From the NCBI GenBank assembly GCA_025935735.1, contig JAICUS010000280.1:1-7552 (forward strand): a stretch of DNA of 7,552 nt. Reading direction: 5' to 3'. Positions 5,084-7,552 of this stretch are shown here, one piece after another. The stretch's first letter is position 1, and every line of letters starts with the position of its first letter. A program made the translations under genes and the position numbers. The notes under the pieces were generated by a model. That model had not been told where the DNA came from and ran no database searches. It saw nothing but the letters and a program-made list of their open reading frames with translations. The stretch is from Solirubrobacteraceae bacterium (GTDB lineage: Bacteria > Actinomycetota > Thermoleophilia > Solirubrobacterales > Solirubrobacteraceae).

Positions 5084-5228
5084 GATCCAGTGCCGGTCGC
5101 CATCCGGATGTCCGCCCGCAACGTGCGGCGAAACGCCTCCGACGAGGCCCACAGGCCGCTGTAGGGAATGGCGAATGCAGGGTGCGCGATTGGCTACTAG
5201 TGTCTGCGCAATTGGCTAGCGCCTGATC
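5071..5228. other. AT-richer intergenic gap between HNH and 417-aa genes
   Basis: No gene is seen. The part from about 5161 to 5232 is clearly less GC-rich than its surroundings and contains a tandem-like repeat (see repeat entry) and several 6-bp palindromes (ACTAGT 5196-5201, GCTAGC 5215-5220, CTTAAG 5228-5233). Confidence 0.5.
5183..5218. repeat. Direct repeat TGCGCRATTGGCTA, 22-bp period
   Basis: TGCGCGATTGGCTA (5183-5196) and TGCGCAATTGGCTA (5205-5218) match at 13 of 14 bases and are exactly 22 bp apart, two helical turns. The location just downstream of the HNH stop and upstream of the 417-aa gene suggests a protein-binding site or a duplication scar. Confidence 0.6.
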
Positions 5229-6173
5229 TTAAGCGGCCGCGCTGAACTGTTCGAAGCGCAGGAGCAGTCGCTCTGGATCCGGTCTTTCATCGCTACGGCG
5301 CGGCTGCTGGATTGCGGCACCGTGGAACTCCTGCAAGCCGCTGCGGAGCATCGGCCCATCGATCTCGTCGAGCAGCCGTCGCGCGATATGCACGACGCCG
5401 CGAGGATCGATTCCGAGCAGGTTGCGGTCGTAAGCGAGGTGGTGGATCGCGCACAGCGCGATGCCGTTGACCACCGTCGCGGCACCGAGCGGCGCACGGT
5501 CATCGATGATGTGCGCCGCTTGGAGAAGCGACGCCTCGCGGAGACGGCAGACCGCGCAGCGAGTAGCGTACGCACGGAGCACGGCGCTGCGGAAACGATG
5601 CTGATGCAGCCGGAGGAGGGCGTCGTAGGTCGCGTAACGACGGACGTCCCCCTCCGAGATGAGACCGGCGGGCGTCGTGTCCTCCATCGGTAGTCCCGCT
5701 TGGAGGCGGACGAGCTGGGCGTCCTCGTCGACCGCCACGACGAATGCCGGCGCGACCGCCGCGTACTGGCTCGGCGCGATGCCGCGGAAGTAGATCAGCG
5801 GCACAGCGAGCTGGTGCGCGCCGATCAATGCCCGGTTGTCCGCGGCGGCACTCAGACGGGCCGCCGGCGACTCGGTTCGCGGCGCCCTGAACCGATAAAC
5901 GAAGCTGTCCGTCGCCTCGTCGAACTCGTCCTCGTACGGCGCCGGGCGCCCGCTCTTGGGAGGCGCCGTCACCAAGCAGAGCGCCGCGGGCCCGGCCATC
6001 TCCCTGGGTCTGAAGATCCCGCTGTAAAACGAGCCGAAGCTCACGCGGCGGCCAGCGAAGCGGAACCCTTCGACCAGCGCGGCCAGCGGGATCAGGTCGT
6101 CGAAGCGCCGCTGCAGCTCGCGAACCCGCTCCAGCGCTGCACTGCGCAACTCGGTGTCGCGAACGTCGACCAC
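5229..6173 (-). CDS. HNH endonuclease
   Basis: A 314-residue protein from the GTG at 6173. The C-terminal third is a clear HNH nuclease: RFRSAVLRAYATRCAVC (Cys206, Cys209), LLQAAHIIDD (His221), VVNGIALCAIHHLAYDRNLLGI (Asn236, Cys241, His244, His245). The paired CxxC and CxxH suggest a structural zinc. A conserved tail follows (EIDGPMLRSGLQEFHG). The N-terminal about 180 residues contain GFRFAGRRVSFGSFYSGIFRPREM and a VPLIYFRGIAPSQYAAVAPAFV block that I associate with solitary actinobacterial HNH proteins, possibly a DNA-recognition or modified-base-sensing domain. No methyltransferase is adjacent, so a stand-alone defence (type IV-like) nuclease is an inference. The start is uncertain: a TTG at 6209 would add 12 residues, and neither site has a clear Shine-Dalgarno. 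Confidence 0.9.
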   Translation of the reverse strand: MVDVRDTELRSAALERVRELQRRFDDLIPLAALVEGFRFAGRRVSFGSFYSGIFRPREMAGPAALCLVTAPPKSGRPAPYEDEFDEATDSFVYRFRAPRTESPAARLSAAADNRALIGAHQLAVPLIYFRGIAPSQYAAVAPAFVVAVDEDAQLVRLQAGLPMEDTTPAGLISEGDVRRYATYDALLRLHQHRFRSAVLRAYATRCAVCRLREASLLQAAHIIDDRAPLGAATVVNGIALCAIHHLAYDRNLLGIDPRGVVHIARRLLDEIDGPMLRSGLQEFHGAAIQQPRRSDERPDPERLLLRFEQFSAAA

Positions 6174-6298
6174 TGAGCCGAGTCTCTCGATCGCAGCGCC
6201 GCGTCGCAAGCGGAGGGGCTGGCACTCTCACCGTGGCATCGGTGCGGCTGGGAGGCGCCGGCAGCGGATGACGAGGATCGGCGAGTAGGCTCGCCGGC
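6174..6298. promoter_or_regulatory. Divergent promoter region between HNH and 105-aa genes, with palindrome over the -10
   Basis: The plus-strand -10 candidate TAGGCT (6286-6291) lies seven bases before the ATG at 6299. It is embedded in a perfect inverted repeat, CGGCGAG (6279-6285) and CTCGCCG (6290-6296) around a 4-base centre. This could be a repressor operator or, if transcribed, a small hairpin. No clear promoter is seen for the HNH gene. Confidence 0.45.
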
Positions 6299-6616
6299 AT
6301 GGAGTCCCCAGCCGTAGGCGACCTCGTCAACGTCTCGACCGGCGGCCCGCCCGCTGATGGGATCGTGTTCGACGTCCCGAGCGCGCAAAAGGTCGTCGTC
6401 GCGATCGTGGATCCCCGGCGGGGTCCCGTGTTCAGCACGGTGCGTCCTGGGACGCTCAGCGTGCGCACGACCGAAGGCGCCCATGACGTCGCGCTGCGTC
6501 AGCTCATCCGCAGGAGCCCACCTCCCGGGCAACGGACCGTGCGTGGCGGGCCGAGCGGTGGACGCGGACGCGCGGGCCACACGCGTGGCGCGACGCACCG
6601 CACCAGCGACCACTGA
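6299..6616 (+). CDS. Hypothetical protein, 105 aa, small beta-domain plus basic Gly/Arg tail
   Basis: Not assigned to a named family. Residues 1-58 read like a compact beta-barrel: VGDLVNVSTGG, DGIVFDVPSAQKVVVAIVDP, GPVFSTVRPGTLSVRT. The order 'GDLVxV...GIVFDVP...KVVVAIVD' resembles SH3- or KOW-like folds that sense or bind nucleic acid. HDVALRQLIRRSPPP follows, then a low-complexity Gly/Arg/His tail (about 76-105) ending HTRGATHRTSDH. The tail is His- and Arg-rich with no acidic cluster, which suggests nucleic-acid binding. I recall similar short proteins in Solirubrobacterales but no function. The ATG is seven bases after a TAGGCT -10, so the mRNA may be leaderless. It is divergent from the HNH gene and convergent with the 139-aa gene (54-bp gap). 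Confidence 0.72.
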   Translation: MESPAVGDLVNVSTGGPPADGIVFDVPSAQKVVVAIVDPRRGPVFSTVRPGTLSVRTTEGAHDVALRQLIRRSPPPGQRTVRGGPSGGRGRAGHTRGATHRTSDH

Positions 6617-6670
6617 CGAGGGCCGTGACCCGGTTGTCGTGAAGGCCGGCCCGACCGTCGATCCGAGCGG
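6617..6670. terminator. Convergent-gene gap with weak inverted repeats
   Basis: The gap holds the palindrome GGCCGGCC and a 5-bp pair GACCG (6653-6657) with CGGTC (6668-6672), the latter touching the stop of the minus-strand gene. The stems are short, so bidirectional termination here is only a possibility. Confidence 0.2.
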
Positions 6671-7090
6671 TCAGGCCCGCAGGCCGCGCGACCATGGGTG
6701 GCTCGCGCCGGCGCCTGTGGCCGGAGGGTCGTCCAGGCACATCACGCCGCCCTGTTCGAGCAGGTCCACACTCTCGTGGTGAGCCCGTGTGCGAGCCGGG
6801 CCCGCCGGGATGACCGGCGCCGCGTGGACGGGCCTGGCGTGCTGGACGGGGCTCGCCTGTCTGCGGCGCGTCCTCCTCGGCGCGGCGCTCGCAGATCGCG
6901 CGGCGGCCCGCTCGGCCTCGGACTCGTCCTCCGGCCTCGCGCGCATCGGGCCCTCCGGCGCACCGGTCTCCACGTCGACCGCCCGGGCGCGAACCTGGGC
7001 GAGCATCCAGTCGCGGTCCGCGGAGATCGGCATGCGCTCGAGCCGGTCGCGCAGTCCCCGCAATTGGTCAAGTCGATCGCGCTGGTTCAT
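6671..7090 (-). CDS. Hypothetical protein, 139 aa, helical N-terminus and disordered middle
   Basis: No family is recognised with certainty. Residues 1-40 (MNQRDRLDQLRGLRDRLERM, then PISADRDWMLAQVRARAVDVETG) form one or two amphipathic, Arg/Leu-rich helices, possibly a coiled coil. The middle (about 45-100) is Ala/Arg/Pro-rich and probably disordered. The end has ESVDLLEQGGVMCLDDPP and a terminal SHPWSRGLRA, where the short GGVMCLDDP block looks conserved. There is no signal peptide or membrane helix. The ATG at 7090 was chosen because the ordered helix starts there; a longer open frame to 7228 adds a Pro/Arg-rich leader with no protein character. The Shine-Dalgarno (AGGGGGC) is the 3' arm of a perfect hairpin, so translation may be regulated. 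The composition is odd enough that the exact start could differ. Confidence 0.65.
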   Translation of the reverse strand: MNQRDRLDQLRGLRDRLERMPISADRDWMLAQVRARAVDVETGAPEGPMRARPEDESEAERAAARSASAAPRRTRRRQASPVQHARPVHAAPVIPAGPARTRAHHESVDLLEQGGVMCLDDPPATGAGASHPWSRGLRA

Positions 7091-7093
7091 CCG

Positions 7094-7118
7094 GCCCCCT
7101 GCCTCTGCTCGAGGGGGC
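7094..7118 (-). promoter_or_regulatory. Hairpin sequestering the ribosome binding site of the 139-aa gene
   Basis: On the minus strand GCCCCCT (7118-7112) and AGGGGGC (7100-7094) are perfectly complementary around an 11-base loop. The 3' arm holds the only Shine-Dalgarno-like run, and the ATG follows three bases later. If transcribed, the hairpin would hide the ribosome binding site. Confidence 0.5.
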
Positions 7119-7255
7119 GCAAGGCAAGCCGCCCGGCGCCGCAACCTGTTCCATCGGCACATCGGTGCCCGGACTTGAGCCCAATGTGACCGCGAACGCG
7201 CCATGTTCGGCGCCGAGCGCGCGGACATGTCGCATGCCTCGGCGTCGAGGGCTCG
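7119..7255. other. Spacer between second mazF and the 139-aa gene
   Basis: No gene is seen. The region contains a perfect 10-bp palindrome TCGGCGCCGA (7207-7216), which might take part in termination of the toxin transcript. No clear -10/-35 pair was identified, so whether the 139-aa gene has its own promoter is open. Confidence 0.3.
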
Positions 7256-7552
7256 TCAACAGCCCGTGGCCGCCCGTAGAGCGGCGCACAGTTCCTCGCG
7301 TCGAGCCGCCGGGATCTCGGTGATCCGCTGTGTCAGCAGCGCCTTCGGCACCGTTGTCACGTTGTCGAAGGTCAGCGCGCACTCCTCGGGCATGCCGTCC
7401 GCGCGGCCCAGGCGCACCTCGGTCGGGATGTCGCGGATCGTGCGCGTCGCCGGCGCCACGAGCACCGACGTCAGGACGGCAATCGCGGCCTGGCGGGTGA
7501 GGACGCACGCCGGGCGCCGGCCCGCGTCCGGGTGCTCCACCCACCACCCCTC
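7256..7552 (-). CDS. MazF/PemK-family toxin, 5' end outside the window
   Basis: The frame stays open to the right edge; 98 codons before the stop are visible, and the true start is probably only a few codons outside. The visible part begins EGWWVEHPDAGRRPACVLTR, matching the usual 'RGE-WW' opening of MazF. VLVAPATRTIRDIPTEVRLG, GMPEECALTFDNVTTVPKALL and QRITEIPAARREELCAALRAATGC follow, the complete set of PemK/MazF blocks. A GTG at 7540 could be called as a start but would delete the first beta strand. The antitoxin should lie upstream beyond 7552. This second toxin is clearly different in sequence from the one at 2832-3155, so it is a separate system rather than a duplicate. It is expected to be a sequence-specific mRNA endonuclease. 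Confidence 0.88.
   Translation of the reverse strand, partial: EGWWVEHPDAGRRPACVLTRQAAIAVLTSVLVAPATRTIRDIPTEVRLGRADGMPEECALTFDNVTTVPKALLTQRITEIPAARREELCAALRAATGC

Noticed and set aside
3505..5226. Very long plus-strand open frame (573 codons)
   Set aside because: It lies opposite the 417-aa and UPF0158 genes and its translation is Arg/His/Gln/Val-rich low-complexity with no motif, the usual GC-rich antisense shadow.
5196..5240. Cluster of ACTAGT, GCTAGC, CTTAAG and GCGGCCGC resembling a cloning polylinker
   Set aside because: CTTAAG and GCGGCCGC lie in or at the natural end of the HNH gene and no vector-like sequence follows. More likely a natural AT-richer spacer.
5500..6468. Minus-strand frame of 322 codons overlapping the HNH gene
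   Set aside because: It is a +1 shadow of the HNH gene with no nuclease motifs and runs over the plus-strand 105-aa gene.
6698..7189. Plus-strand frame of 163 codons opposite the 139-aa gene
   Set aside because: Low-complexity Arg/Ala/Pro composition without a start signal. The minus frame has a conserved-looking helix and a Shine-Dalgarno, although this region is the least certain coding call.
1..7552. tRNA, rRNA, CRISPR array, insertion sequence or origin
   Set aside because: No cloverleaf, regularly spaced repeats of CRISPR type, transposase-like protein, terminal inverted repeats or DnaA-box cluster was seen on either strand.

Overview
The window is very GC-rich DNA, with GC-rich third positions and long antisense shadow frames, from a bacterial chromosome. 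The protein set (DUF378, FAS1, MmpL N-terminus, MazE/MazF pairs, a UPF0158 protein with an actinobacterial-type extension) and the apparent leaderless promoters fit a soil actinobacterium. A member of the Solirubrobacterales/Thermoleophilia is my best guess from gene style, not a demonstrated assignment.

Left part (1-2462): a light-sensor-like locus. A MerR-family regulator with a cobalamin-binding domain (CarH/LitR type, 623-1525, minus) heads a tightly overlapping operon with a short NAD(P)-binding SDR-like protein (171-626) and an MmpL/RND transporter (1-174, cut by the window edge). Stop and start codons overlap at both junctions (GTGA, ATGA). Divergent from it are a small DUF378 membrane protein (1591-1866) and a secreted FAS1/fasciclin protein (1909-2412), closed by a strong UUCG-capped hairpin (2423-2462). 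The 65-bp divergent promoter region carries three direct repeats spaced exactly 11 bp. They overlap the -35/-10 elements of both promoters, which is the architecture known for CarH operators, so the regulator probably controls both arms.

Middle (2463-3165): a MazE-like ribbon-helix-helix antitoxin (2593-2829) and a MazF toxin (2832-3155), with an extended -10 and an 11-bp direct repeat at the antitoxin start that is a candidate autoregulatory operator.

Next (3166-5070, minus): a two-gene operon of an uncharacterised 417-aa protein and a UPF0158-family protein. Then comes an AT-richer gap with a 22-bp-period direct repeat (5183-5218), and a solitary HNH endonuclease (5229-6173, minus).

Right part (6174-7552): a divergent 105-aa hypothetical protein (6299-6616, plus), a convergent 139-aa hypothetical protein (6671-7090, minus) whose ribosome binding site lies in a perfect hairpin arm, and a second MazF-like toxin (7256-7552, minus) whose first few codons and presumed antitoxin lie beyond the right edge.

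A recurring theme is that at least five genes start 7-8 nt downstream of a recognisable -10 hexamer and lack a well-placed Shine-Dalgarno, which suggests widespread leaderless translation. No tRNA, rRNA, CRISPR array, insertion sequence or origin was seen.
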